Assembly (NCBI RefSeq): GCF_003001675.1 | Contig: NZ_PVYW01000025.1 | Location: 1 to 64,000, forward strand | Length of the DNA stretch: 64,000 bases | Reading direction: 5' to 3' | Origin: Cohnella sp. SGD-V74 | GTDB lineage: Bacteria; Bacillota; Bacilli; Paenibacillales; Paenibacillaceae | In this document: piece after piece, positions 25,707 to 34,411 of the stretch | Layout of the letters: each line of letters begins with the position of its first letter | How positions within the stretch are numbered: position 1 is the first letter of the stretch | Program-made: the position numbers and the translations under genes | Notes under the pieces: generated by a model | What the model saw: the letters and a program-made list of their open reading frames with translations, nothing else | Database searches by the model: none | Told to the model about the DNA's origin: nothing

Positions 25707-26270
25707 TCAGCTTTCTTCCTTCCGGAAAACCGCCGACAAATCGACGGTCAAGCAGGCCACGGTAGCGGCCACAAGCACATCCTCCTCCGACCAGGTCGCC
25801 AGCAGGCGATACTCCCCATCTACGATCGCGAACTGCTCCACGAGCCGATAGACGGGATCGACCAACCAATACTCCCCGACTCCGAATTTCTCATAGGTCG
25901 ACTTCTTGAGCGTCTTATCCCTCCGCGCCGTGCTCCCCGACAAAATTTCCACGACCAGATCGGGAGCGCCGTATACGTAACCGTCCCTGATAATTCCCCT
26001 GTTCTCCCCGCGAATGTATAAAATGTCCGGCTGCAAAATGTTCTCCTCGTCAAAATGAACGTCCATCGGGGCCAGCAAAATGACGCCGTCCTCCGAGCAG
26101 GCGGAATGGAACGCAATATACAGGCGCCCAAGCGCATCTTGATGCGAGAACTTCGGCGAGGTTAGAAAATCGTATCTCACGCCTCCGATAATTTCGTATC
26201 TCTCGTCGATAAAATAAGTGCCGTGCGTCTCCTTGACTTTACCCGGCTTCTCCTTCTTGCCCTCGCTCAT
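25707..26270 (-). CDS. Uma2-family (DUF820) putative restriction endonuclease-like protein
   Basis: This 187-residue PD-(D/E)XK-fold protein has YFIDERYEIIGGVRYDF, then APMDVHFDEENILQPDILYI, PDLVVEILSGSTARRDKTLKK (Asp, Glu and Lys of the core motif, quoted in part) and YWLVDP. I chose the ATG at 26270, which lies 8 nt after GGAGGA; the ATG two codons earlier is too close. The biochemical role of Uma2 proteins is not established. A second copy is encoded at 50460-51074, with about the same layout. Confidence 0.85.
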   Translation of the reverse strand: MSEGKKEKPGKVKETHGTYFIDERYEIIGGVRYDFLTSPKFSHQDALGRLYIAFHSACSEDGVILLAPMDVHFDEENILQPDILYIRGENRGIIRDGYVYGAPDLVVEILSGSTARRDKTLKKSTYEKFGVGEYWLVDPVYRLVEQFAIVDGEYRLLATWSEEDVLVAATVACLTVDLSAVFRKEES

Positions 26271-26295
26271 CGCCATCTTCCTCCTCGTACGAAAA

Positions 26296-26338
26296 CACCC
26301 CGCAAAGCAACACGAAACGTGTCTCTCTTTGCGGGGTG
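26296..26338 (-). terminator. terminator of the YtkA-like gene
   Basis: A 12-bp perfect stem (CACCCCGCAAAG / CTTTGCGGGGTG) with a 19-nt loop is followed on the minus strand by TTTTCG. It lies 68 bp beyond the stop of the gene at 26406 and just upstream of the Uma2 start. Confidence 0.75.
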
Positions 26339-26405
26339 CTTCCCCATCGTTTTCCCTTATTATGGTCGAAAAAGAGCAGGCCTGTCAATTCATTGCCAGA
26401 TCGGC

Positions 26406-27359
26406 TTACGGAACTTCGAGGACAAAAGGAACGACGAATACTTCGCCGCCGCGCTTGAACTGTCCCCACAGCTTATACGTTCCGCTCTCGGGAAAATCGA
26501 TAGAGAACAACGCTTGCGGCCCGGAGGAGAGAGCATTGACCGGATGAACGTGAATGTACCTCTCGACCAGGGGATCGGTGGCGACGACATGCCCGACCGC
26601 GCCGAGATACGGCTCGAGATCGCGAACCGGCTTCCCCGTCTTCCGGTCGCGAAACGTAAATGCGATCGTGGAGGGCATGCCCGCCATTAGATGTCCGAGA
26701 TGCAGCTCGACCTCCATCCCTCGCACGACGGTCTTCAGGCGCTTGCTCGCTTGAACCGCCGCCTCGCCTTCCGGCTCCGCTCCTTGAACGAATATCCGCT
26801 CGGCGCGGGTCAGCTGGATCATGCCGATCGGCATGAAGTCCGCGAACAGCCGATACTCTCCCCCAGTCGGAAACGTCATGCCGATGCGAAACCTCCCCTG
26901 CCCCTCGTAATCCGGATGGACGTGCACAAATTGCGACAAGTCCCGGCTGATCGCGATCAGATGCAGCTTTTTCTCGTGATTGATCTCGTAATCGGCGACA
27001 GGCAGACCGTCTCCGCCGGTAATCGTCAACGTCAGCCGCGCTTGTACGCCTGCTTCCGGAACGCCGTCCCATTCCCACTCGATCCGAACCTGTCGTTCGG
27101 CATCGCTTTCCTGCTGAACGCCGTCATGCGTATGCATCTGCGACAGCATCATCGGATCGAGCAAAGGGTCCTGCATCTCTTTCGGAACTTCCGGCAGCGC
27201 CATCATCATCTCCGCCATGCTCGCGTCCGGATCGGCCGACGATGAGGGACTCCGCGCGAACGCTTCGTCGCCTCCTCCGTCCGAGACGCTTTTCCCCAGC
27301 AAGAGCAGTGCCACCGCCAACAATCCTGCGAACACAGCCGTTTTCCACGTTTTCGCCAT
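26406..27359 (-). CDS. secreted YtkA/FixH-like protein
   Basis: This 317-residue protein has a signal/anchor (about 8-24), a Met/Asp/Ser-rich linker (38-85) and two immunoglobulin-like repeats (about 90-200 and 208-315). Each ends with a 'G.YRLFADF' or 'GTYKLWGQF' strand and carries a HVHP motif (FVHVHPDYEG and YIHVHPVNAL). These features fit YtkA-like/FixH-type domains found near copper and respiratory proteins. The His-rich and Met-rich segments could bind metal. It is divergent from the OmpR/kinase pair, which may control it. Substrate unknown. Confidence 0.7.
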   Translation of the reverse strand: MAKTWKTAVFAGLLAVALLLLGKSVSDGGGDEAFARSPSSSADPDASMAEMMMALPEVPKEMQDPLLDPMMLSQMHTHDGVQQESDAERQVRIEWEWDGVPEAGVQARLTLTITGGDGLPVADYEINHEKKLHLIAISRDLSQFVHVHPDYEGQGRFRIGMTFPTGGEYRLFADFMPIGMIQLTRAERIFVQGAEPEGEAAVQASKRLKTVVRGMEVELHLGHLMAGMPSTIAFTFRDRKTGKPVRDLEPYLGAVGHVVATDPLVERYIHVHPVNALSSGPQALFSIDFPESGTYKLWGQFKRGGEVFVVPFVLEVP

Positions 27360-27484
27360 TGCGCGTTCACCTCTCTCGCCCCATTGTAGCGAACGCAGGT
27401 AAAGTTTCAGGCCTGTTTTCGTCCGGTTACGGTAAAGAGTCGGTTAATCGAGCATTCATAATGTCATATTTTCTAACATATCTA

Positions 27485-27514
27485 TTGCAGAAATCTTACG
27501 TCACCCTTTATATT
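27485..27514 (+). promoter_or_regulatory. sigma-A type promoter for response regulator/kinase pair
   Basis: TTGCAG (27485-27490), an 18-bp spacer and TATATT (27509-27514) lie 44 bp upstream of the ATG at 27558, which has GGAGGTG as its ribosome site. The surrounding tract is AT-rich compared with the neighbouring genes. Confidence 0.6.
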
Positions 27515-27557
27515 AAATAGAAAAACGATCGTCAACCCCATCCGCGGAGGTGCGCTT

Positions 27558-28262
27558 ATGCCGGGAGAACTCATACTGACAGTGGACGACGAAGTGAAGA
27601 TCGGCGAGCTGGTTGGCCTGTATTTGCTGAAAGACGGATTTCGCCACCGCACCGCGCTAAGCGGCCGGCAAGCGCTCGAGATCGCGAAGAAAGAGCAGCC
27701 GTCGCTGATCGTGCTCGACGTCTTCCTGCCGGATATGGAAGGCTACGAGCTGTGCGTGAAGCTCCGCCAGATGACCGACGTGCCGATCATGTTTCTGACC
27801 TGCAAGGATTCGGAGACCGACAAGGTCGTCGGCCTGTCCGTCGGAGCGGACGATTACGTGAGCAAGCCGTTCAGTCCCGTCGAGCTGATCGCCCGAATCA
27901 AAGCCCAGCTGCGCCGGGACCGCATCGTCCACGACCGCCGGACCGACGAGCCCGCCGTCCTCGCCACCGAACGCCTCCGGCTTCACGTGAATGCGCACGA
28001 AGCCTACCTGAACGACGTCAAGCCCGAGCTGACGTCCAAGGAGTTCCAGCTTCTCTCCTACTTGATGCAGAACGCCAAGCGGGCTCTGCCGGCCGACAGG
28101 CTGCTGAACCACGTCTGGGGCTACGACAGCCACCTCGATACGAAGACGCTCAAAGTCCACATCGGCCAGCTTCGCAAAAAGATCGAGCGCGACCCCGCCA
28201 ACCCGAGCGCGATCGTCACCATTAGAGGTTTGGGGTACAAATTCGATGAGCCGCTTCTCTAG
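27558..28262 (+). CDS. OmpR/PhoB-family response regulator
   Basis: This 234-residue protein has a receiver domain (VDDEVKIG at 8-15, phospho-acceptor Asp in IVLDVFLPD, LTCKDSE, KPFSP) and a C-terminal winged helix (about 135-232: ELTSKEFQLLSYLM, VWGYDSHLDTKTLKVHIGQL, RGLGYKF). It overlaps the kinase gene by 17 bp. The divergent YtkA-like gene is the nearest possible target. Confidence 0.93.
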   Translation: MPGELILTVDDEVKIGELVGLYLLKDGFRHRTALSGRQALEIAKKEQPSLIVLDVFLPDMEGYELCVKLRQMTDVPIMFLTCKDSETDKVVGLSVGADDYVSKPFSPVELIARIKAQLRRDRIVHDRRTDEPAVLATERLRLHVNAHEAYLNDVKPELTSKEFQLLSYLMQNAKRALPADRLLNHVWGYDSHLDTKTLKVHIGQLRKKIERDPANPSAIVTIRGLGYKFDEPLL

Positions 28263-30399
28263 CCTGCGAAGGTTTGCCCATCCCCGAACCTTCTCCTCGC
28301 AGCTGCTCGCCAGTATGCTGATCGGTTCTCTCGTCCCTCTTCTTCTGATCTCTCTGTTGGCCGGCCAGACGATCCGCTCCCAACTGCGCAACATGAACGA
28401 ATTAAGCGCGGACTGGTCCGAGCGCAACTATATTATCGCTTACGAGGCGAACATCCAGGAGCAGGTGAACGCGATCGGCGCCGAGCTGCGGCAAGTCGAG
28501 ACCGCCGTGCTCGTCGCCAAGTCGATGGCCGAATCCCTCTTCTCCGACCGCGGCCGGGAACAATCCATCTCCCCGCTTGCGCTCGTCTACGACAAGCGCA
28601 CCCGAAGCTTCCGGGAGCCTCGGCCGGACGGCCTCGGCACCGTCTCGATTTCGTTCGCGTCCGGGGCGGGGAAGCCGACGTTCGAACAAACCCGGGATTT
28701 GGCCATGGTCAAGCCTTTGTATCCGATCTTCAAGTCGATTCAGTCCAACAATCCGACCATCGTGAACATGTACTATATTCATCCCCAGTCGGGCAGCTTC
28801 TTCTATCCCGAATACGACGGTCCGGCGGAGAAGGACATGGGGCCGATCCAGGATCTTACGACTTACTCCTTCTACTTCCAGGCGCTGAGCGTGCCGCCGG
28901 GGCAAGAGCGGATCGTCTGGACGAAGCCGTACTTCGACATTACGCCCCGCGGGTGGATGTTCACCGCCACGACTCCGGTATACGATTCTTCCGGCAAGCT
29001 GAGGGGAGTCGTCGCCGCGGACGTCCAAATTCAGCGCTTCGTCAAAAATGTGCTGGACGCGAGGTTCGCAGACGAAGAAGGCTTCGCGCTGCTGCTGGAC
29101 CAGGAGTACGATCTCATCGCCGTCCAGGACCGGGGCGCGGACGAGATCGCCAAGCTGGACATGGCTTCGCTGTTCGGTCCGGGCCACGACAACGGGTTTC
29201 GCAACCTGCCGCTCCTCGGGGAACAGCATGAAGTGTTCAGCCGGAGAATCCCGTCGACGGGATGGATTCTCGGGTATATCGTCCCCGAACGGAAATTGCT
29301 GGAGCCGGTAAACGCGGCCTCCGAGGAGCTGCAGCGCAATTCGGGCGAGAAGCTGTTCGGTCAATTGGCGCTGCTCTCGGGGCTGGCCGTCGGACTCAGC
29401 CTGCTGCTCGCCTACTACATGCAATCCAGATTGGCCCGCCCCGTCTCCCTGCTGTCGGACGCTTTCGCCCGCATGGAGGACGGAACTTTCGAAGGCAAGC
29501 TCCACGATACGCAGACGATGGAATTCAATCATCTGCTCAACGCCTTCAACCGCATGTCGGCCAAAATCAGGGCGCTGCTGGAGGAGCAATCGGCGCTGAA
29601 TCAGGAGCTGGAGCACAAAGTCGACAAGCGCACGGAAGAGCTGCGCGTCATGAATCAGGAGCTGGAGCTGCGGATCGACCAGCTTATTCGCATGGAGAGC
29701 TGGCGTAAACGGCTGTTCATGAACATCTCCCACGACCTGAAGACGCCGATTACGCTCATTCGCGGCTACGTAGAAGCGATCAACGACGGCACGATCCCGC
29801 CCGAATCGGTCGGAAGCTTCCTCCGCCGTATCGACGAAGAGACGCGGACGATTACCCGGTTCGTCCGCAATCTGACCGAGCTCAGCATGCTGGAGACTCG
29901 GCAGCAGCAAGCCTCCTTCGAATCGCTGGCAATTCGGGACTTGTACGCGGCCACTGCGGACAAATGGTCGGCATTCGCTTCCGTGGAGAAGCGCGAATTT
30001 CGCATCTCGCCTCTGCCGCCGGACGAACGAGCCGTCGTGAACGTCGATCGCCATCTGATGGCCAGGCTGCTCGACAATCTGATCGAGAACGCGATGAAAT
30101 ACTCGGCGGCCGGCTCTCCCGTCGCTTTCGAATGCCGGGTGGACGAGGATTGCGCGGCGCTGTCCGTCATCGATTCCGGCGCCGGCATTCCCGAAGCCGA
30201 GCTGCCCCATGTATTCGATTCCTTCTACCGCGTGGACAAGTCGCGCAACAGTCACGTGCCCGGCAGCGGACTCGGGCTCGCTATCGCCAAAGAGATCGCC
30301 GCCATGCACGACAGCCGCTTGACCGTCTCCCTGAACGAAGGCGCTCCGGGCTGCACGTTTACTTTGATCATGCCTATCCTCCTGAACAACCGGGATTAA
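28246..30399 (+). CDS. membrane sensor histidine kinase with double-Cache domain
   Basis: This 717-residue kinase has helix 1 at about 17-40, a large extracellular dCache region (about 45-370), helix 2 (about 375-395), HAMP, a long coiled coil with QSALNQELEHKVDKRTEELR-type heptads, HisKA with FMNISHDLKTPITL, and HATPase motifs NLIENAMKYS, DSGAGIP and GSGLGLAIAKE. It is translationally coupled to the OmpR-type regulator. The ligand is unknown. Confidence 0.93.
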   Translation: MSRFSSLRRFAHPRTFSSQLLASMLIGSLVPLLLISLLAGQTIRSQLRNMNELSADWSERNYIIAYEANIQEQVNAIGAELRQVETAVLVAKSMAESLFSDRGREQSISPLALVYDKRTRSFREPRPDGLGTVSISFASGAGKPTFEQTRDLAMVKPLYPIFKSIQSNNPTIVNMYYIHPQSGSFFYPEYDGPAEKDMGPIQDLTTYSFYFQALSVPPGQERIVWTKPYFDITPRGWMFTATTPVYDSSGKLRGVVAADVQIQRFVKNVLDARFADEEGFALLLDQEYDLIAVQDRGADEIAKLDMASLFGPGHDNGFRNLPLLGEQHEVFSRRIPSTGWILGYIVPERKLLEPVNAASEELQRNSGEKLFGQLALLSGLAVGLSLLLAYYMQSRLARPVSLLSDAFARMEDGTFEGKLHDTQTMEFNHLLNAFNRMSAKIRALLEEQSALNQELEHKVDKRTEELRVMNQELELRIDQLIRMESWRKRLFMNISHDLKTPITLIRGYVEAINDGTIPPESVGSFLRRIDEETRTITRFVRNLTELSMLETRQQQASFESLAIRDLYAATADKWSAFASVEKREFRISPLPPDERAVVNVDRHLMARLLDNLIENAMKYSAAGSPVAFECRVDEDCAALSVIDSGAGIPEAELPHVFDSFYRVDKSRNSHVPGSGLGLAIAKEIAAMHDSRLTVSLNEGAPGCTFTLIMPILLNNRD

Positions 30400-30485
30400 C
30401 TCCGCACCGGAATGTCCGTGATTCCTCCTCCGCATCTCCGTCCCGGAATGTCCGGGATCGGCCCTCCCGCCCTCCGCACGCCAAA

Positions 30486-30520
30486 GCGCGGCGATCCGTC
30501 CAACCGCCGGATCGCCGCGC
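30486..30520. terminator. bidirectional terminator between kinase and amine oxidase genes
   Basis: A 13-bp GC-rich stem (GCGCGGCGATCCG / CGGATCGCCGCGC) with a 9-nt loop is followed on the plus strand by CCTCTTTTATT. It lies between two convergent genes. Confidence 0.85.
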
Positions 30521-30526
30521 CCTCTT

Positions 30527-32545
30527 TTATTTCACGTCTTCCACCTTCGCCAGGTCGAGCGTCGGAGTTTCATCGAAGAAGTTAAACGGCTTGATCATCG
30601 CCGTCACCCATTCGGTCGGCATGATCGGGAATTCCTCGGCGCGCATGACGTGCGTCGTTCCCGTCGTCAGCCAGACGACCGTGTCGGTGTTCTCGATCTT
30701 CCGGTTTTGCGCCGTCCACATTCCGAGCCCGGTGTCCTTGTTATGCGCCGGATATTTGCCCTCCGAATACAATTCATCTTTCTTGTACGGAGTTACGAAT
30801 ACGTGATTGGAAATAAATTCAGCGCGCTTGAGCACGTAATCGGTCTTCGTGAACAGCGGCTCCTCCGCGAAAGGATGCGTTCCTCCCGCATACGGAATGA
30901 CTTGATATCCGGTCGAGTACCCCTGCCTGTTCTTGGCTCCGCTCGTGTTCGAGACGAGGACGATTTTGTCCGGATCGAACTTCTGGATCGCCTGCTGTTC
31001 CGTCTTGTACGTTTTGTTCACCGTGATCATCTCGCTCCGGGCGAATTCAGGATCCGCTACCGAGACGGCCTTCGGCAGGATTTCGCCGACCGAGTTGGCC
31101 AATCCGTCCACATCGAGATCGAGCCGCAGGCTGAAGATGTGCTGGTGCGTCGGCGCTACGATGTTGGCATCGACGAGCGTACCGTTGCGCGTATCCTCCT
31201 TCGCGGTCGGGTCCTGCATCGTCTTGCTGTCGACGGCCTTCGCCTGGGCGAGTCCAGTCGCGCCGACCATGATCTTGATCGTTCCGTTCTGCAGGAACAC
31301 CCAATCGAGAATGTAGTCGTAGTTGCCGATCGTAGCGATGTTCCGCAGCACGAGCTCGCGGCGCTCGCGGGCATCCCCGTTGTGCGACCATTCCGCATCG
31401 GCATAGCGCTCGAACAGCGCGAACGCCTTGTCAATCACCTTGGCCTTGCCCTCCGTGTCGTTGATCGCAGCGCTGAAATACGTCGCGTTCTGCGGCGCGT
31501 CCGCGCCTTCGTTGAGCGGCCGGGACGACAAGCCGATGCCGTACTCGCCCGCGTCCATGAAGATTTTGTACAGCCACGCCGGAGAAGGGTCGCCGTAAGG
31601 AACCATCATGCCGCCGATGAAGCCCTCGTACATGATTTTGCGCTTCGTGCCGTTGTCGTCGAAGGAAACCGTCGAGACGATCGGTCCGACCCGGGGATCG
31701 AGGCGGAAGTGGAACTTGAAGTTCTGCCATTCGATCATCGTGCCCTTGACGTTAAAGCTCGCTCCCTTGGGCTGGGAGATGATAAGCGGCTTGAGTTGAT
31801 CGGTCCGCTTGCTCTTCACGACTTTGGAGTAATCGTTGGGGTCCTCGGACACCGGTGGATTGCCGTAGTCGTAGATTTTGAGCACCTTTTTCTTGTCGAG
31901 ATCCACGAGGAACGCCAGACCGTCGATCGGGTGGGCGTTCCAGTTGGCGTCGAGACCGAACGCCCTGGCCGGCACGGACATGGCCAGGCGCGATCCCGGC
32001 GGAGTCAGCTCCGGACCGTAATCGCCAAGCGGGCCGTCGGCGAACGTCAGCTTATCCAGATCGGTGAAGCCGTGCTTGGCGAGCACCTCGACCGCGGCCT
32101 TGTCGTTCTTGACGATCTCGGTCGTCTGCCCCCATTCGGTGTAGATCGGCCAGCCCGTCTTCACGGCCTGCCAAGAGATCACTTTGCCGTTGTCGAGATC
32201 GACTACGCCCTCGTAGGGCTTGCCGCCCTTGATCGCGTTGAAGGTCGCGTGTCTCGGCAGACCCGGGGAGCCCGGACGATCATCCCATTCCCACACCTTC
32301 AGCTTGTCGGGCTCCTCCAGCTTGATTTCCGCGAAGTACAGATCCTCGCTCCCGTACGAAGACGCCTTGACAATCGAAGCGGCTTTCTCGATTTCTTCCG
32401 GCGTCAGCGGATTCAGCGGATGATAGACGATTTTCTGAATAGCCGCCGAAGACAGCCCCGTATCGAACAATCCCGGTATGAAGCTCGTGCAAGACAACGC
32501 CACTGCCAGCACCGTAGACGATGCAACCAACTTTTTATGCTTCAT
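30527..32545 (-). CDS. secreted copper amine oxidase (primary-amine oxidase)
   Basis: This 672-residue enzyme has a signal peptide (about 1-35). The topaquinone precursor Tyr409 lies in TIGNYDY (405-411), the catalytic-base Asp331 in MDAGEYGIG, and the copper ligands in THQH (His467, His469), with a third His in GTTHVM near the C-terminus. It oxidises primary amines to aldehydes, H2O2 and ammonia; topaquinone forms by self-processing with copper. The ATG at 32545 has GGAGGGG upstream; the frame to 32575 lacks a start signal. All catalytic residues appear intact. Nearby YtkA-like and two-component genes could relate to copper, but this is speculative. Confidence 0.93.
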   Translation of the reverse strand: MKHKKLVASSTVLAVALSCTSFIPGLFDTGLSSAAIQKIVYHPLNPLTPEEIEKAASIVKASSYGSEDLYFAEIKLEEPDKLKVWEWDDRPGSPGLPRHATFNAIKGGKPYEGVVDLDNGKVISWQAVKTGWPIYTEWGQTTEIVKNDKAAVEVLAKHGFTDLDKLTFADGPLGDYGPELTPPGSRLAMSVPARAFGLDANWNAHPIDGLAFLVDLDKKKVLKIYDYGNPPVSEDPNDYSKVVKSKRTDQLKPLIISQPKGASFNVKGTMIEWQNFKFHFRLDPRVGPIVSTVSFDDNGTKRKIMYEGFIGGMMVPYGDPSPAWLYKIFMDAGEYGIGLSSRPLNEGADAPQNATYFSAAINDTEGKAKVIDKAFALFERYADAEWSHNGDARERRELVLRNIATIGNYDYILDWVFLQNGTIKIMVGATGLAQAKAVDSKTMQDPTAKEDTRNGTLVDANIVAPTHQHIFSLRLDLDVDGLANSVGEILPKAVSVADPEFARSEMITVNKTYKTEQQAIQKFDPDKIVLVSNTSGAKNRQGYSTGYQVIPYAGGTHPFAEEPLFTKTDYVLKRAEFISNHVFVTPYKKDELYSEGKYPAHNKDTGLGMWTAQNRKIENTDTVVWLTTGTTHVMRAEEFPIMPTEWVTAMIKPFNFFDETPTLDLAKVEDVK

Positions 32546-32673
32546 GGTTCCCCTCCATACCCCTGTTTTGTACAATCCCCAACCTCAACCGCGCGGTTAT
32601 GTTAGGAATTCTAACACCCAAAGGTAATAGAAACAGGAGCAGAAGGTAAAGATCGGCTTACAGTTTGGTAAAT

Positions 32674-34062
32674 TTACGAAACGCGGACATCCGCATTCTG
32701 CACAGCCCGCTCCCAAGCGTCCACGCAGACCGGGTCGAAGTGCGTCCCTCTATGCTCGCGAAGGAAAGCCATCGCTTCCTCGCGGGACATCGCTTTCCGG
32801 TAGGCACGGTCCGAGGTCAACGCGTCGTACACGTCGGCCACGGCCACGATTCTGGCCATAAGCGGGATCTCCTCTCCCCGCAGCCGATCCGGGTAGCCTT
32901 GGCCGTTCCATTTCTCGTGATGCGACCGGATGATCTCCAGCTCTTCCTTCATGAAGCCGAGCCTTCTGCACATCTCATAGCCGCGCACCGGATGCCGCTC
33001 GATAACCGCCCGTTCCTCCTCCGTCAGCCGGCCCGGCTTGTTCAGAATGTCGTCGGGAACGTCGAGCTTGCCGATGTCGTGGACGATCGTACCGTGCGAC
33101 AAGGCCCGCAGCTGGTCCGGCCTGAGCTCCAACTGCTCGGCGATCTGCAGGGCATACAGCGTCACTCGGAGATTGTGCCCCGCCGTATACACGTCCTTGC
33201 TCTCGGTAGCGGCCATGAGCGCTTTGACGCTCGGAGAGATCGAGTCGGTGACTCTCTCGATCGGGTCCGTCGCGAACAAAGCCCGCAGCGCGCCGGCGAG
33301 CGACTTGTTGGCCGCATACTGCTTCTTCAAGCCGATCAGCATGGCGATCATGGAAGCCAAAAGCAGAAAATGATACAGCCACCAGCTGAGCCGCCACGTC
33401 TCCCCCGTAACCATGATCAGCTGCGAGACGACCATCCAGCCCGAGCTGTACACGATAGCCATCTGCAGCGGAAACTTCGAATATTCGTAAGCCTGATAGT
33501 AGCGGTACATCGTATGGAAATTAAGCGCAATGACGACGACTGTAACGAGGCCGTTAAGGGGATACACGTTCAGCCGAATGAAGGAGACGGCGTCGGGATA
33601 GGCGAGCGATGCCGCCCCGAGCGCAGCGAGCACGATCGTCCAGAGCGGAAGCAGCGTTCTTTCGCGCCGCGAAAAATAACGAACCAGGCGATGGTCGGAG
33701 GGCAGCGCGGACAGCCATAGCCAGAACGTGGCCAACAGAACGCTGAGCGGCGCTGTAACGCCGGGAAGATGGGTCGCGTGCAGCATCAGATTCGGCGTGG
33801 ACAGACCATGGACCATGAAGACTTCGGCCAGAGAAACGAAAGCAAGCGCAAGAAAACCGACTTTGGCGTTGCGGACCCGACGTCCGGCGATGCCGACGGC
33901 AAAGGCGATGAAGACCGCCAATAGAGCGACAACGCTTACAACATAGAAGTGTCCCGCGGGTAGATGGAGCGATACGTCCCACGCTTGTCTTCTCATGAAT
34001 TCATAGAGCAAATACGGGAGCAGGATGCCCGCAATCGGACCGGCAAGCGTTCTGAGCTTCAT
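32674..34062 (-). CDS. multi-pass membrane HD-GYP domain protein
   Basis: This 462-residue protein has about eight N-terminal membrane segments (7-240), a short linker and an HD-GYP domain (about 275-460) with HDIGKLDVP, ERHPVRGYEMC, HHEKWNGQGYP and ADVYDALTSDRAYR. HD-GYP domains degrade cyclic di-GMP or cGAMP. The metal-binding His/Asp residues and the GYP triplet are present, so it is probably active. It appears to be a single-gene unit; a 29-bp perfect palindrome lies about 40 bp upstream. Confidence 0.9.
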   Translation of the reverse strand: MKLRTLAGPIAGILLPYLLYEFMRRQAWDVSLHLPAGHFYVVSVVALLAVFIAFAVGIAGRRVRNAKVGFLALAFVSLAEVFMVHGLSTPNLMLHATHLPGVTAPLSVLLATFWLWLSALPSDHRLVRYFSRRERTLLPLWTIVLAALGAASLAYPDAVSFIRLNVYPLNGLVTVVVIALNFHTMYRYYQAYEYSKFPLQMAIVYSSGWMVVSQLIMVTGETWRLSWWLYHFLLLASMIAMLIGLKKQYAANKSLAGALRALFATDPIERVTDSISPSVKALMAATESKDVYTAGHNLRVTLYALQIAEQLELRPDQLRALSHGTIVHDIGKLDVPDDILNKPGRLTEEERAVIERHPVRGYEMCRRLGFMKEELEIIRSHHEKWNGQGYPDRLRGEEIPLMARIVAVADVYDALTSDRAYRKAMSREEAMAFLREHRGTHFDPVCVDAWERAVQNADVRVS

Positions 34063-34101
34063 CGCGCACTACACCTCGCTAGGTTGGGAAGAATGTCCAA
34101 T

Positions 34102-34130
34102 AAGGATGTTACACACAGTGTAACATCCTT
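34102..34130. promoter_or_regulatory. 29-bp perfect palindrome upstream of HD-GYP gene
   Basis: Perfect 13-bp arms (AAGGATGTTACAC / GTGTAACATCCTT) flank a 3-nt centre, ACA. Neither side has a T-run, and the loop is too short for a typical terminator. The core TTACAC-N3-GTGTAA looks like an operator for a dimeric repressor, placed 40 bp before the HD-GYP start. Confidence 0.5.
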
Positions 34131-34239
34131 CGCGCGAATTCAACAATATGCGACGGCATTCGCCCAAGACCGACCCCAATGCCGGTGCTAATAGTGATGT
34201 AAATCAGGTTGCTGTTATCGCTCGTTCTGGTTATCTTTT

Positions 34240-34317
34240 ATGGCTCAGTTCTATCGTCAACGTAAATCATATATTGAACAAATAGAATTTTTACAATTAC
34301 ATCCACTAAAAAAATAA
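34240..34317 (+). CDS. possible small ORF in AT-rich intergenic stretch
   Basis: A 25-codon frame (MAQFYRQRK...FLQLHPLKK) lies inside a 350-bp region (34063-34411) with no other gene. The tract from about 34180 to 34390 is clearly AT-richer than its neighbours. There is no convincing ribosome site, and the frame is open upstream for about 15 more codons, so this could be the tail of a lost gene. It is followed at once by the hairpin at 34321. Very weak call. Confidence 0.2.
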   Translation: MAQFYRQRKSYIEQIEFLQLHPLKK

Positions 34318-34320
34318 GAA

Positions 34321-34357
34321 ACCCTTGATTTATCAGCATTCCTGACAAGTCAAGGGT
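34321..34357. terminator. hairpin downstream of ABC permease gene
   Basis: An 8-bp stem (ACCCTTGA / TCAAGGGT) with a 21-nt loop lies between 34321 and 34357. For transcripts from the NatB-like gene, which end at 34412, it is 55 bp downstream. On the minus strand it is followed by TTTCTTATTTTTTT, which supports termination of that operon. Confidence 0.6.
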
Positions 34358-34411
34358 CTCATTTAGTCTCAATTACTATAGTTACTCACAACGATTTCCG
34401 GCGGTCGAACG

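Noticed and set aside
30650..32605. 651-codon plus-strand frame opposite the amine oxidase gene
   Set aside because: Arg/Asp/Val-rich antisense shadow; the minus-strand gene has all catalytic residues.
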